Source: Fimbriimonadaceae bacterium (GTDB lineage Bacteria; Armatimonadota; Fimbriimonadia; Fimbriimonadales; Fimbriimonadaceae). Taken from it: DNA of 64,000 bases. Location of the stretch: the NCBI GenBank assembly GCA_019694835.1, contig JAIBBE010000014.1, positions 62,001 through 126,000 of the forward strand, read 5' to 3'. Of this stretch, positions 48,964 to 57,434 are shown piece after piece. Under the pieces are notes generated by a model, which saw only the letters and a list, made by a program, of their open reading frames with translations, made no database searches and was not told where the DNA came from. Numbering within the stretch: position 1 is the first letter of the stretch; every line of letters starts with the position of its first letter. Made by a program: the position numbers and the translations under genes.

Positions 48964-49848
48964 CTACCGCCCGTAGGGCTTCAATCCGTTCAAGATCCAG
49001 CGCCCGCCGGCGCGCTTGAATTCGAACCTCAACCGCAAACTTTCAGAGAGGTAAATGGAGTTCGAGGTCGAACACACATTGCCGGGAATGTCCCAATGAC
49101 TGTCCTTGAGCTTTGAACCCAGATCCAGGACTCTCCGGGCGACGGCGGATGACCCACAGTTCTTCCTTATCGACCCAATATCCCCGCGATCGGCGGCTCC
49201 GGCAAGGTCGTCGAGAACGGCCATTGGATTCATGGTGCGATACGGTCGTTCCGCTCGCAAGACACCCGCCGAGTACACGAAGCGTTGGCGCATCCCGACT
49301 TGTGCCATCGCATGACTCACGTTGAGGTTCCTGGGATAAGTTCGCCCCTCGATCGCGGCGATCCAACGGTTACCTCGACGTTCGAACCGGCACTCTTCAG
49401 ATTGGAAGGGCGAAGAAGCTCTCTGGGTGACCTTCCAGCGACCTCCATCCTTGCGCACGACCACCGCTTCGGCCGAGGGCCCATTGCCCATCCAGCCGTC
49501 CAGGCCCGCAAGAACTAGGTTTCCGCCATCAAGGAATCCGCTCGATGGCATAAACAAATCGAGCTGCATCAGCGATTCCAACCGATACGTCTTGCCTGCC
49601 GGCCTGGCCAATGCCACCGTCCCGCCATCCATTTCGCTGCCTGGCATGAGGGGGAAGACCCAACCTTTCACGCCATCGGGCCGAAAGACATAGTCGTCGA
49701 ACGCATAGTCCGCGACGTCATACCACTGACTCAGACTGGCACGCAGAGCCTTTGCCGACTTCGCCACGGGAATTCGGTTGTCGAGAAAGGCCAGCAGAGG
49801 ATCGCCCGAAATCTGGCCCAGGGCAAGAACAGCAATTGCCGCAATCAT
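48964..49848 (-). CDS. Exported hypothetical protein
   Basis: A 294-residue protein with a signal peptide (IAAIAVLALGQISGDPLLAF) from the chosen ATG, which is six bases after a TATTCT box. The mature part has alternating strands (DYAFDDYVFRPDGVKGWVFP, GKTYRLESLMQLDLFMPSS, RRGNRWIAAIEGRTYPRNL) and an Arg/Tyr-rich helical centre. No family recognised; two internal cysteines only. An upstream in-frame start 19 codons earlier would overlap the next gene upstream and spoil the signal. Confidence 0.6.
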   Translation of the reverse strand: MIAAIAVLALGQISGDPLLAFLDNRIPVAKSAKALRASLSQWYDVADYAFDDYVFRPDGVKGWVFPLMPGSEMDGGTVALARPAGKTYRLESLMQLDLFMPSSGFLDGGNLVLAGLDGWMGNGPSAEAVVVRKDGGRWKVTQRASSPFQSEECRFERRGNRWIAAIEGRTYPRNLNVSHAMAQVGMRQRFVYSAGVLRAERPYRTMNPMAVLDDLAGAADRGDIGSIRKNCGSSAVARRVLDLGSKLKDSHWDIPGNVCSTSNSIYLSESLRLRFEFKRAGGRWILNGLKPYGR

Positions 49849-49854
49849 CCGCCG

Positions 49855-49860
49855 AGAATA
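49855..49860 (-). promoter_or_regulatory. -10 box TATTCT on the minus strand
   Basis: TATTCT, a six-base gap (CGGCGG), then the ATG of the exported hypothetical gene. Confidence 0.45.
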
Positions 49861-49882
49861 CTTGATCCGAGGAAATGGTGGC

Positions 49883-50614
49883 TTAACGACTCTCAGTCTT
49901 TGCAAGGAGTGCTTTGACTCTGTCCTTTATGGCTTCCGACCAGATTTCGTAGCCTTTGGGAGACAAATGCAGAAAGTCCGGCATGACATCTTTGCTGATG
50001 GTGCCATCCGGCGCGAGGAACTTGGCGGAGATATCCATAAACTCCACCGGTCCACCGTGAAATTTCGAGATCAGCTTGTTGACGGCGTCCCTCGATTGAC
50101 GGCCGGGATTGGGTTTCTCCCCAACGGGAAGGATGCTCAGCAGCAGAATCTTGGATTTGGGCTGCTTCGCCTGGATTAAGTCGAGAATGGACTTGACACC
50201 GGCCGCCACGTCCTCGGGCACGGTCTTTGGCCCCCAGCAGTTATTGGTTCCGATCATCACCACGAAAACGCGTGCCAGGTAGCCGTCCAACTGACCGTTC
50301 TTCAGCCGCCAGAGCACATTCTGGGTCCGATCTCCGCCGATCCCCATGTTGACGGCCCGATACGAACCCCAGTATTTGTTCCAAACTTCCTTGTTGCCAT
50401 CTCCTCGCCAACGCCTTGTGATCGAATCGCCGACGAAGGCAAGGTCCAGGGTCGTGCCCAACTTCTTAAGGTCGGCGTTGATCTCGTTGTACTGATCCTT
50501 CCCGAGGGAATCGGTTCGCTCTTCGGGCGTTGTCGGGCTGTCTTGGACAGCAGCAACTGCCAAAAGACTCACCAAGATGATAGGGACCGTCAACAACCGA
50601 AAACCCGTCGACAT
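49883..50614 (-). CDS. Exported GDSL/SGNH-family hydrolase
   Basis: A 243-residue esterase of the SGNH fold, resembling the platelet-activating-factor acetylhydrolase-like GDSL group. Signal peptide LLTVPIILVSLLAVAAVQ. Catalytic blocks: LAFVGDSITRRW (nucleophile Ser), NMGIGGDRTQN (oxyanion Gly), VVMIGTNNCWG (oxyanion Asn), MPDFLHLSPKGYEIW (Asp-His). All are intact. Such enzymes deacetylate carbohydrates or lipids; the substrate is unknown. It begins after the RHS-associated genes with a 200-base gap and is probably not part of that locus. Confidence 0.85.
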   Translation of the reverse strand: MSTGFRLLTVPIILVSLLAVAAVQDSPTTPEERTDSLGKDQYNEINADLKKLGTTLDLAFVGDSITRRWRGDGNKEVWNKYWGSYRAVNMGIGGDRTQNVLWRLKNGQLDGYLARVFVVMIGTNNCWGPKTVPEDVAAGVKSILDLIQAKQPKSKILLLSILPVGEKPNPGRQSRDAVNKLISKFHGGPVEFMDISAKFLAPDGTISKDVMPDFLHLSPKGYEIWSEAIKDRVKALLAKTESR

Positions 50615-50819
50615 GATTAACAAAACCTCTTCTTATGGGCGGAAAATGTAATCTCCAGCGCGGATGCCGCATCCTTCAACCCCCTCCCATCCCAGGGGTT
50701 GAGGGTATCGCCGCCCCGCTTCCGGTCGCGTGGCAGACCTGTCGCTGCGTGGCGGCGTCGGGCCACGGAACGGTCAGCTTACCCGCTGTCCAATGCGAAT
50801 ACGCATATGTGATTGATGC

Positions 50820-51302
50820 CTATGGCAACTGAAAGCGGGCGGCGAAACCCTCCATCCCTTGGGGAGAGGATGGAGGGATAATAGCAGCGGGCATGTCAGG
50901 TTTGGGAATATGCAAGTAGATCCAGAGCTTCAGCTCCTCCAATTCAGCGTTGCTGAGCTGCCGCAATTTACCGTGGTGCTGCACCCGTCCCTTCGAGTCA
51001 ACGGCGATTACGGTTCTGCTACCATCTTGAATAGCGAGGCGAACAAAGCTGCTTCCAAAATTCTTGCATTCCTTACCCTTATTCTCCAACAACGCTCGAA
51101 GCTCGTCAATATTTTTTGCCCAGAGCGATGTCATGTCGTGCATGCGCTCGGGTGAATTCGGTGTGACCGGGAGAAATGTCGTGACACCGAACGGTAGGTA
51201 ATAGACCTTCTCCAACGGAACATTTGAAACAGAAAGAGCAGGAGTTCTTGCAGGACCGAGAACTACTAAGCACGCGACCAGGATCGCCATGGTTCCTCGC
51301 AT
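50820..51302 (-). CDS. Small exported protein overlapping the orphan RHS tip; candidate immunity protein
   Basis: A 160-residue protein starting inside the stop codon of the orphan RHS cassette (TAATG overlap), a position typical of immunity genes of polymorphic toxins. Signal peptide GTMAILVACLVVLGPARTPALS. The mature part is unrecognised (LPFGVTTFLPVTPNSPERMH, WAKNIDELRALLENKGKECK, GKLRQLSNAELEELKLWIYL). Export would match a toxin acting in the cell envelope. Immunity is an inference from position and coupling only. Confidence 0.55.
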   Translation of the reverse strand: MRGTMAILVACLVVLGPARTPALSVSNVPLEKVYYLPFGVTTFLPVTPNSPERMHDMTSLWAKNIDELRALLENKGKECKNFGSSFVRLAIQDGSRTVIAVDSKGRVQHHGKLRQLSNAELEELKLWIYLHIPKPDMPAAIIPPSSPQGMEGFAARFQLP

Positions 51303-52669
51303 TAGAGACCTCCCTTGCCGCGCTCCGTGGGCTTTCGAATACGAATCAGGTCATAGCTCTTTCTCCGGGGACGTCCTAAGAAATCTAGGAATGCATTTTC
51401 AAAGGACTGTACAACGCGTTCTTCGTTGTCCTGCCCACTTATTCCCTTTACAAGATGAGTTAGTTCATGCATTAGAACCTGCTCGAGAGTGAACGGTTGA
51501 TAAATGCCGTCAGTGTCCAAATAATCCACGTAGAAGAAGTCATCTTCCTTCAAGAGCAACGTGTTAAGCCCCCCGCGGGTGTCCACCTTTGAAACAATGC
51601 CCGATTCGACCACAAGGAGGTACTTTTTCGGGCCATAGAGGAGATCCTCTACAATTGGAGCTCCGACAGGAGATCCCCCGATGATCGTGAGCGCGTCAAT
51701 TATTGCAGGCTTATACAATTTGGCTTTATCATTCACGAAGAGCAGCTCGGTGCCCAGAGGATCAGCGTACGACACCGGCGAATTGCCACAATACCCATAC
51801 CAATTCCGCCCATCCTTGATCGGATCGCGCGTCAAGAAACGACCCGTATCCGCCTCGTAATACCGATGCCCGAGCAGCTTCAATCCATGATCGGGGTCGG
51901 TTTGGTAGCCGTACGCTCCGCCATACTTGAACGCACCAACCCACGTCCCCGACGACGACACCTGTTTCCCGAAGGCGTCGTATTGCAAAGACGCACTAAT
52001 CGTCCCGCCCGACCCCGACTGCTCGTCGGAGTTCTTGAGGCCCGAGTGCATAAACGTCAAAGTCGATGACACGCGAGAGGAAATGCCTGGTGTGTAATCG
52101 GTGCTCGTCGAAGAAACGGTCGAGCGAAGCAAAGACGACGTAACCCCAGCCCCTGCCCGCTTGTAAGAAGTCGTCCCCGCGGAATCCGTCTTCGATACTC
52201 GCGTATCGAAACCGTTATACGAGAAGGAGTTCGTCGTCAGCCCCGAACGGGTGATCGAAGTCAATCGATCACCCATATCATAACCGTAATACGTCGTCCC
52301 ACCGCCGTCGGTCATCTCCGTGCGCCGACCATTCGTATCATAATCGAAACTCTTCGTCACCGTCCCCCCAATCTTGATCTCGGTCAGCTTATCCGAGTCG
52401 TCGTAGAAGTAGTCCTCAACCGTCGTGCCGACCGTGCGTTTCGTTCGGTTCCCATTGGCGTCATACTCGTAATCCGCCGTGTACCCCGTCGACCAGTCCT
52501 CGCTGATGAGTTGATCAAGATCGTCGTAGCCAAAGGTCTTCGTCACCGCGGACGCGCGGGTTTCTACGATCTCGGTGATATTGTCAACCTCGTCGTACGT
52601 GTGCTCCAGCTTGCGAAGCACGATGCGGTCTGAGTTCTTCAGAAGGATGTCCTCCATGCGGCCTCTCAC
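51302..52669 (-). CDS. Orphan RHS core cassette with HELTH metalloprotease tip
   Basis: A 455-residue frame without signal peptide or ribosome-binding site. Residues 1-306 repeat the last YD repeats and core of the long RHS protein almost residue for residue, ending WYGYCGNSPVSYADPLG. Residues 307-455 are a different tip with a zinc-protease motif (LEQVLMHELTHLVKG) and a downstream Glu (SFENAFLDF). The segment IDALTIIGGSPVGAPIVEDL recalls the M91/NleD family. The GTG start lies inside the conserved part and homology goes on about 30 bases further upstream, so this is a displaced 3' cassette rather than a complete gene. Followed by an overlapping exported-protein gene. Confidence 0.8.
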   Translation of the reverse strand: MRGRMEDILLKNSDRIVLRKLEHTYDEVDNITEIVETRASAVTKTFGYDDLDQLISEDWSTGYTADYEYDANGNRTKRTVGTTVEDYFYDDSDKLTEIKIGGTVTKSFDYDTNGRRTEMTDGGGTTYYGYDMGDRLTSITRSGLTTNSFSYNGFDTRVSKTDSAGTTSYKRAGAGVTSSLLRSTVSSTSTDYTPGISSRVSSTLTFMHSGLKNSDEQSGSGGTISASLQYDAFGKQVSSSGTWVGAFKYGGAYGYQTDPDHGLKLLGHRYYEADTGRFLTRDPIKDGRNWYGYCGNSPVSYADPLGTELLFVNDKAKLYKPAIIDALTIIGGSPVGAPIVEDLLYGPKKYLLVVESGIVSKVDTRGGLNTLLLKEDDFFYVDYLDTDGIYQPFTLEQVLMHELTHLVKGISGQDNEERVVQSFENAFLDFLGRPRRKSYDLIRIRKPTERGKGGL

Positions 52670-52709
52670 ATCATAAGAATACGTCTCATAGTTGCCACTT
52701 GGTAGGGCA

Positions 52710-53009
52710 CTACGGAGGAAGCGTTTGCTTGTTCACGCCGCGCGCTAAAAGCTTGATGATCCATGTTTTTGGCGGCTTTTCTGGGCTCCGCGGAAACGTA
52801 ACGGTGATGCTTGCATCCGGTGCCGGACCGATCGTTTGAACGGAGGTTTCCCACCCTGGCTCCAAGTAATCGGACTCACCCACGCCATTTACCTCCACGC
52901 GAATCGGCTCATCGAAACCATTCTTGACCTGCAATTGCCGAGCAGGGTCGCAACTTGAGCAAATTCCGCAGAACACTCCAAGAACGAGAACTACGAAAGA
53001 TCTTTGCAT
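52710..53009 (-). CDS. Small lipoprotein after the long RHS gene; candidate immunity protein
   Basis: A 99-residue lipoprotein: signal with lipobox (SFVVLVLGVFCGICSSC), then a compact beta domain (RQLQVKNGFDEPIRVEVNGV, PDASITVTFPRSPEKPPKTW). It starts 12 bases after the RHS stop with a good AGGAGG seven bases upstream, so it is clearly translated. In polymorphic-toxin loci the gene directly after the toxin is normally the immunity protein; a lipoprotein there suggests protection in the periplasm or at the outer membrane. Its stop lies at the edge of the orphan cassette. The function is inferred from position. Confidence 0.6.
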   Translation of the reverse strand: MQRSFVVLVLGVFCGICSSCDPARQLQVKNGFDEPIRVEVNGVGESDYLEPGWETSVQTIGPAPDASITVTFPRSPEKPPKTWIIKLLARGVNKQTLPP

Positions 53010-53020
53010 CGTCTTTCCTC

Positions 53021-56000
53021 CTACCAAGTTAAGGGTTTCAGACCGACGACTGGCAACGGGAACGGGTCTGGGAAGATCGTAAATGGGGGTGCGCCGGAGC
53101 CCCCGTGCCATTGGCCATAAGGAGGTGCGACATCCCAGTAATAGGGCAGGTCTTCGGGGCCAAAGAAGATGGAGCCTTTGGGTCGTCCAGGTCGCCCATC
53201 ATGCTGGTCGGCGTCAATCTCAAATGGTGAACCGTCATGTCCGAGCGTATAAGACAAGGCCACCGAGGTTACGTAGCCTGACGTGTTACCTCCAAAGCCA
53301 ATTTCATTGTGCACTGTGTGCCAGTGTTCGTGATTTCGCCAGGTTTTGCCTCGGGGGCTGGAGTAATGCGGCCAATCCTCAGCGTGGATATAGGTAATCC
53401 CGCCTATTGTCATAGCATTGTGGGACGGGTTAATGAGGTTCCATCCGAAGCCGTTCACTACCACAGGGTAGCCCTCGGGGTCAACCACCATGCTCCCGCT
53501 TGCTCCACTGCCACCGGAAAAGTGGTTTGTCATAGCTTCGTTGAACTCTCGGCTAAACTGGAAGCCACTTGCGTCCGCACGTCCGACCGGCTCATTCCCG
53601 CAATACCCATACCAATTCCGACCATCCTTGATCGGATCGCGGGTCAAGAACCTTCCCGTATCCGCCTCGTAATACCGATGCCCCAATAGCTTCAGCCCAT
53701 GATCTGGATCGGTCTGGTAGCCATACGCTCCGCCATACTGGAACGCGCCAACCCACGTCCCCGACGATGAAACCTGCTTCCCAAACGCATCGTACTGCAA
53801 AGACGCACTAATCGTCCCGCCCGACCCCGACTGCTCGTCGGAGTTCTTCAGTCCCGAGTGCATAAACGTCGAAGTCGAGGAAACCCGAGAAGAAATGCCT
53901 GGAGTGTAATCGGTGCTCGTCGAAGAAACGGTCGAGCGAAGCAAAGACGACGTAACGCCTGCTCCTGCCCGCTTGTAAGAAGTCGTCCCCGTCGAATCCG
54001 TCTTCGACACGCGGGTATCGAATCCGTTATACGAGAACGAATTCGTCGTCAGCCCCGACCGGGTAATCGAGGTAAGCCGGTCGCCCATATCGTAACCATA
54101 ATACGTCGTCCCGCCGCCATCCGTCATCTCCGTGCGCCGACCGTTCACATCGTAATCGAAGCTCTTCGTCACCGACCCACCGATCTTGATCTCGGTCAGC
54201 TTATCCGAGTCGTCGTAGAAGTAATCCTCAACGGTTGCTCCGACCGTACGCTTGGTCCGATTGCCATTCGCATCATACTCATAATCCGCCGTGTACCCCG
54301 TCGACCAATCCTCACTGATCAGTTGGTCGATGTCGTCGTAGCCAAAGGTCTTGGTCACCGCCGAGCCGCGCGTCTCAACGATCTCCGTGATGTTGTCGAC
54401 CGCGTCGTACGTGTGCTCCAGCTTGCGGAGCACCGTGTGGCCCGAGTTCTTCAAGACGATGTCCTCCACGCGGCCTCTCACATCATAAGTATACGTCTCA
54501 TAGTTGCCATTCGGGAGGTCCTTGCGCGTCACGCGAGAGCCGGTGCCGTCGTACGTGATATCGGTCACTTCGCTAAACGCACTCGTCACGCGATCGACGC
54601 GGCCGTAGCTGTCGTACCGGTACACAAGGTCGCTCAGCCCGCTCTGCTGAATCTTCTCAAGCTGGCCGTCGTCCTTGTAGACGTAGTTTACGGTGCCCTG
54701 CGGCGTCGTCAGCTGGGTAACTTCGTCTGCGCCGTTGTAGGTCCAGGACGAAGTCCCGCTCGCATCCACCATCTGCGTCATGCGGTCGGCGTCGTCATAA
54801 GTGAACGTGGTATCCGTGCCCGCGTAGTAGTCAATCTTCGTCAGTCGGCCCGCGTCGTCATACTCGTGGTTCTTCGCCTGCGAGAAGCCAAGCGTCGTCC
54901 ACCATGTGTGATTGCCGTTTGCGTCGTAACTGAAGGTTTCTTCGAGGCCGTCAGCATAGACGATCGTGTCTACTTCCCCCCGTAGCGCACGGATGTATTC
55001 AGTAGTCTTTCCTCGCCCGTTCGTTCGCATCGTGAGCAATGCGCGCTCATCATAGGTGTACGACTCCGTCTCACTGTTCGCGTTTGTAACCGTCGCGAGC
55101 AGGCCGCGATCTTCGTAAGTGAAGGTCGTATGGCGATCGAGCTGATCCCAGATATCGGTGACGTTTCCTTCTCCGTCGAATTTCGACTTCACCTCGTCGC
55201 TATCCGGCAGCGTCACTTTCTTCACCCGACCAAGCGCGTCGTATTGCCTCGCGGTCGATTGGTTATACGGATTCTCGATCACGGTCGGACGACTGATAGC
55301 ATCGTAAGTGATGTCGTACGCCGACTCGCCCGGTTTGGTAAGACTGGTGATCTCGCCTTTGGAATTGCGCGTGATTGCAGTCGTTCTGCCCAACGCGTCT
55401 TCGACCGAATCTACAAGCCCATAAGAATCGTAGGTGTAGTTCACCACGTCGCGCGAGAGGGGATCGGTGACCTTCTCAATACGCCCAAGGCCTCCCGAAA
55501 AGTACGTAATCGTCCAAGGAGAATTGACCGGATCGTCAATCGACGTGAGGTCGCCGTACCCATTGTACGTTAAGGTCCACGTTTTGGTGTACGGGTTAAC
55601 ATACGTCAGCATCCGACCCTTCGCGTCGTAAGTGAAGTTGTATTCCTTGTTGCGGCGGTCGATGTACTGCGTGATCAAACCATCTTTGTCGACCGTTCGC
55701 TCATCAACATACCCGGCCTCATCGGTAATCGCAACGAGCTTGCCATCGTCGTAATGGTGTTTAGTGACGATGGAACCTGGCTCGGTGATTTCCGTGACAT
55801 CGGGATCGTAGGTGTATGTCGTTTGGTTGTCGTAGGGATCCTTGCTCCACTGCAGGTGTCCATCGGTATAGGAGTAAGTCCACTCCTTGCCCCGCGTATC
55901 GGTTTCGACTACAATGTCGTCGGTAAGGTCGACGTATGTGAAGTTTCGTTCTGGCGTTGAAGTCGTACTGTCGACGTGGGTGACGGTTGGGTAGGTGATG

Positions 56001-56944
56001 GTTTCGAGGTAGTCACCGCCGTGCGTGAAGGTCCATTCCCGCGACAGGGGATCGGTTACCGACTCGATCAACCCTCCGGAGTACGAGAAGGTCAAGGTGC
56101 GCGAATTCGGATCGCTGATCGTCGTGATGAGGTTGCTGGAGCGTGAAATGGTTGTCGTGTTGCCGTTTCGGTCGACGATCGACGACAGCAGGTTGGTGGA
56201 GATGCCCGACCCTTGGGTGAAGTTAAGCACCGTATGATTAACAAGCGTTAGCCGCCAAGTCGTGCTCGTCAGCTTTTCCAACGTGTCAAATCGACCTGCC
56301 GGTGGACTATAGCTGCCTCCGGTCCCTTCCTCGTACTGCCAAATCCTCCCATCCGACCAATGCACAATGGCGGAATCGGCGAGTTCCTCGACATCGATGT
56401 CATAAGAGTGCGACCAACCCGCGCCCATCTCCCGCACGTCGTCGGCAAGACTGTTATGATACAGCGTAAAGCCCATATCGACGGTACCTCGGGCATTCCA
56501 TCCGACGATCGGGACCGCGGTCAGTTTGTTGCCGTTGAGCGTGTTGAGCGTGCCGAGCCCAGCATTCATTCCACCCTCACCCGGCCCCGGCGAACCGCCG
56601 CCCGGCGGGTCAAGGTCTAGGAGCGATAGCCAAAGCTCAGGCAGATTTCCCCACCCCGAAAGCGCCAGCACATTCTCCCGCCCGTGTCGACGGTTCCTGT
56701 ATTCGGCCAGATCCGCCCTGAGCCGCAGCTTGTACTGTCCGCCGCGCGTCTCGGGAGCGCGACCCGGATTTTCGCCGCGGTTAACCGCCCTGGGCGTGTC
56801 GGGATACACCGGAAACACCCGCTCGGAGCGCACATGGAGCAGCCTCTTGATATCGCGCGACATGGCCGCCCAACCTTCCGCAGTGGCCGAAAGCAGCATC
56901 ATCGAAGCAGTCAACAGAGCTATCGAGCGGCGAATCAGGTTCAT
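53021..56944 (-). CDS. Exported RHS/YD-repeat polymorphic toxin with HEHWH tip
   Basis: A 1307-residue protein. Signal peptide NLIRRSIALLTASMMLLSATAE, a DUF6531-like front (GWNARGTVDMGFTLYHNSLA), then some 30 YD repeats (YTYDPDVTEITEPGSIVTKH, YTYDERALLTMRTNGRGKTT). The RHS-associated core follows (GHRYYEADTGRFLTRDPIKD, WYGYCGNEPVGRADASG). Residues 1128-1307 are the variable tip, with RNHEHWHTVHNEIGFGG (HExxH) and GHDGSPFEIDADQHD, resembling the third-ligand region of DUF4157-type zinc proteases. RHS shells enclose and release such tips. AAGGAG lies six bases before the ATG. A lipoprotein gene follows. Confidence 0.85.
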   Translation of the reverse strand: MNLIRRSIALLTASMMLLSATAEGWAAMSRDIKRLLHVRSERVFPVYPDTPRAVNRGENPGRAPETRGGQYKLRLRADLAEYRNRRHGRENVLALSGWGNLPELWLSLLDLDPPGGGSPGPGEGGMNAGLGTLNTLNGNKLTAVPIVGWNARGTVDMGFTLYHNSLADDVREMGAGWSHSYDIDVEELADSAIVHWSDGRIWQYEEGTGGSYSPPAGRFDTLEKLTSTTWRLTLVNHTVLNFTQGSGISTNLLSSIVDRNGNTTTISRSSNLITTISDPNSRTLTFSYSGGLIESVTDPLSREWTFTHGGDYLETITYPTVTHVDSTTSTPERNFTYVDLTDDIVVETDTRGKEWTYSYTDGHLQWSKDPYDNQTTYTYDPDVTEITEPGSIVTKHHYDDGKLVAITDEAGYVDERTVDKDGLITQYIDRRNKEYNFTYDAKGRMLTYVNPYTKTWTLTYNGYGDLTSIDDPVNSPWTITYFSGGLGRIEKVTDPLSRDVVNYTYDSYGLVDSVEDALGRTTAITRNSKGEITSLTKPGESAYDITYDAISRPTVIENPYNQSTARQYDALGRVKKVTLPDSDEVKSKFDGEGNVTDIWDQLDRHTTFTYEDRGLLATVTNANSETESYTYDERALLTMRTNGRGKTTEYIRALRGEVDTIVYADGLEETFSYDANGNHTWWTTLGFSQAKNHEYDDAGRLTKIDYYAGTDTTFTYDDADRMTQMVDASGTSSWTYNGADEVTQLTTPQGTVNYVYKDDGQLEKIQQSGLSDLVYRYDSYGRVDRVTSAFSEVTDITYDGTGSRVTRKDLPNGNYETYTYDVRGRVEDIVLKNSGHTVLRKLEHTYDAVDNITEIVETRGSAVTKTFGYDDIDQLISEDWSTGYTADYEYDANGNRTKRTVGATVEDYFYDDSDKLTEIKIGGSVTKSFDYDVNGRRTEMTDGGGTTYYGYDMGDRLTSITRSGLTTNSFSYNGFDTRVSKTDSTGTTSYKRAGAGVTSSLLRSTVSSTSTDYTPGISSRVSSTSTFMHSGLKNSDEQSGSGGTISASLQYDAFGKQVSSSGTWVGAFQYGGAYGYQTDPDHGLKLLGHRYYEADTGRFLTRDPIKDGRNWYGYCGNEPVGRADASGFQFSREFNEAMTNHFSGGSGASGSMVVDPEGYPVVVNGFGWNLINPSHNAMTIGGITYIHAEDWPHYSSPRGKTWRNHEHWHTVHNEIGFGGNTSGYVTSVALSYTLGHDGSPFEIDADQHDGRPGRPKGSIFFGPEDLPYYWDVAPPYGQWHGGSGAPPFTIFPDPFPLPVVGLKPLTW
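53024..53563 (-). other. Variable tip region of the RHS protein (predicted zinc protease)
   Basis: The 180 codons after the conserved core. Base homology to the orphan cassette stops here, the mark of tip exchange. The HEHWH motif falls at about residues 1205-1209 and SPFEIDAD about 30 residues later. A Pro-rich end (PPFTIFPDPFPLPVVGL) closes the protein. Confidence 0.7.
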
Positions 56945-57084
56945 TACGTTCTCCTTGTGTCGGTCCAGACAAAGTTCTCTGCTGGTACTTTACAACAGGT
57001 TTCCCTGATTTGTGCGGGTGCCCAAGGATTTTTTTGAGTTTTTCCTCCCTTGGATGATATTGCTGGCCACACGAACCTGTCCGA

Positions 57085-57231
57085 CAGTGCGAATGTTTGA
57101 TCAGGCAACGAGAATTTCAGGCTAGACAAGTGAAAAATAGGGGGCGACGAAGGGAACATCGGGCAAAACAAGACGAATATCAGGCCCGACAAAAAGAACA
57201 TTTGGCCCGACGACGAGAATATCGGGCCTGA
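57085..57231. repeat. Second field of 21-bp tandem repeats
   Basis: Seven units of exactly 21 bases (such as GGCCCGACAAAAAGAACATTT), giving a seven-residue periodicity when translated on the minus strand (SGPIFSS, SGQMFFL, SGLIFVL). It lies in the 490-base gap between the long RHS gene and the methyltransferase. Consensus differs from the field at 4.7-4.9 kb, but the period is identical. The rest of the gap holds a short hairpin (AACCTC...GAGGTT near 57290) and one dispersed repeat copy. Confidence 0.75.
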
Positions 57232-57403
57232 CAAGCGAATTTCCTTGCCTAATAATTCCTCTGTTTGGGGTCATTTGAAGGTTCAAACCTCGAGAATTTC
57301 GTGAGGTTTTGCACTTTTGGCTCCAGAATTCGTCGCAGAGTGCCGAGATCTGGATCATCCGACCAGAGGGCGAACAAGGCACATCTGCCTAGCACGGGAA
57401 GCT

Positions 57404-57422
57404 GGTCGGACGCCAGCGGTAC
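57404..57422. repeat. Partial copy of the GCCAGCGGTACG dispersed repeat, fused to a -10 box
   Basis: The unit GTCGGACGCCAGCGGTAC runs directly into ACT, so that its terminal TAC becomes part of TACACT, the apparent -10 box of the following methyltransferase gene. Confidence 0.7.
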
Positions 57423-57425
57423 ACT
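57420..57425 (+). promoter_or_regulatory. -10 box TACACT before the methyltransferase gene
   Basis: TACACT, nine bases, ATG. Its first three bases belong to a dispersed-repeat copy. Confidence 0.45.
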
Positions 57426-57434
57426 CCGTTCGCT

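Noticed and set aside
53858..54985. 375-codon Arg-rich open frame on the + strand inside the RHS gene
   Set aside because: Antisense shadow: the opposite strand encodes the regular YD repeats, and the frame's composition (Arg/Ile/Val-rich, no domains) follows from that codon bias.
53858..55573. Two separate + strand frames proposed as regulators of the RHS gene
   Set aside because: No start signals or recognisable domains; both are explained by antisense codon structure of the repeats.
57085..57231. Small protein with seven-residue repeats on the minus strand
   Set aside because: The 21-bp period keeps several frames open on both strands; no promoter, ribosome-binding site or codon bias favours one. 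Kept as a DNA repeat.
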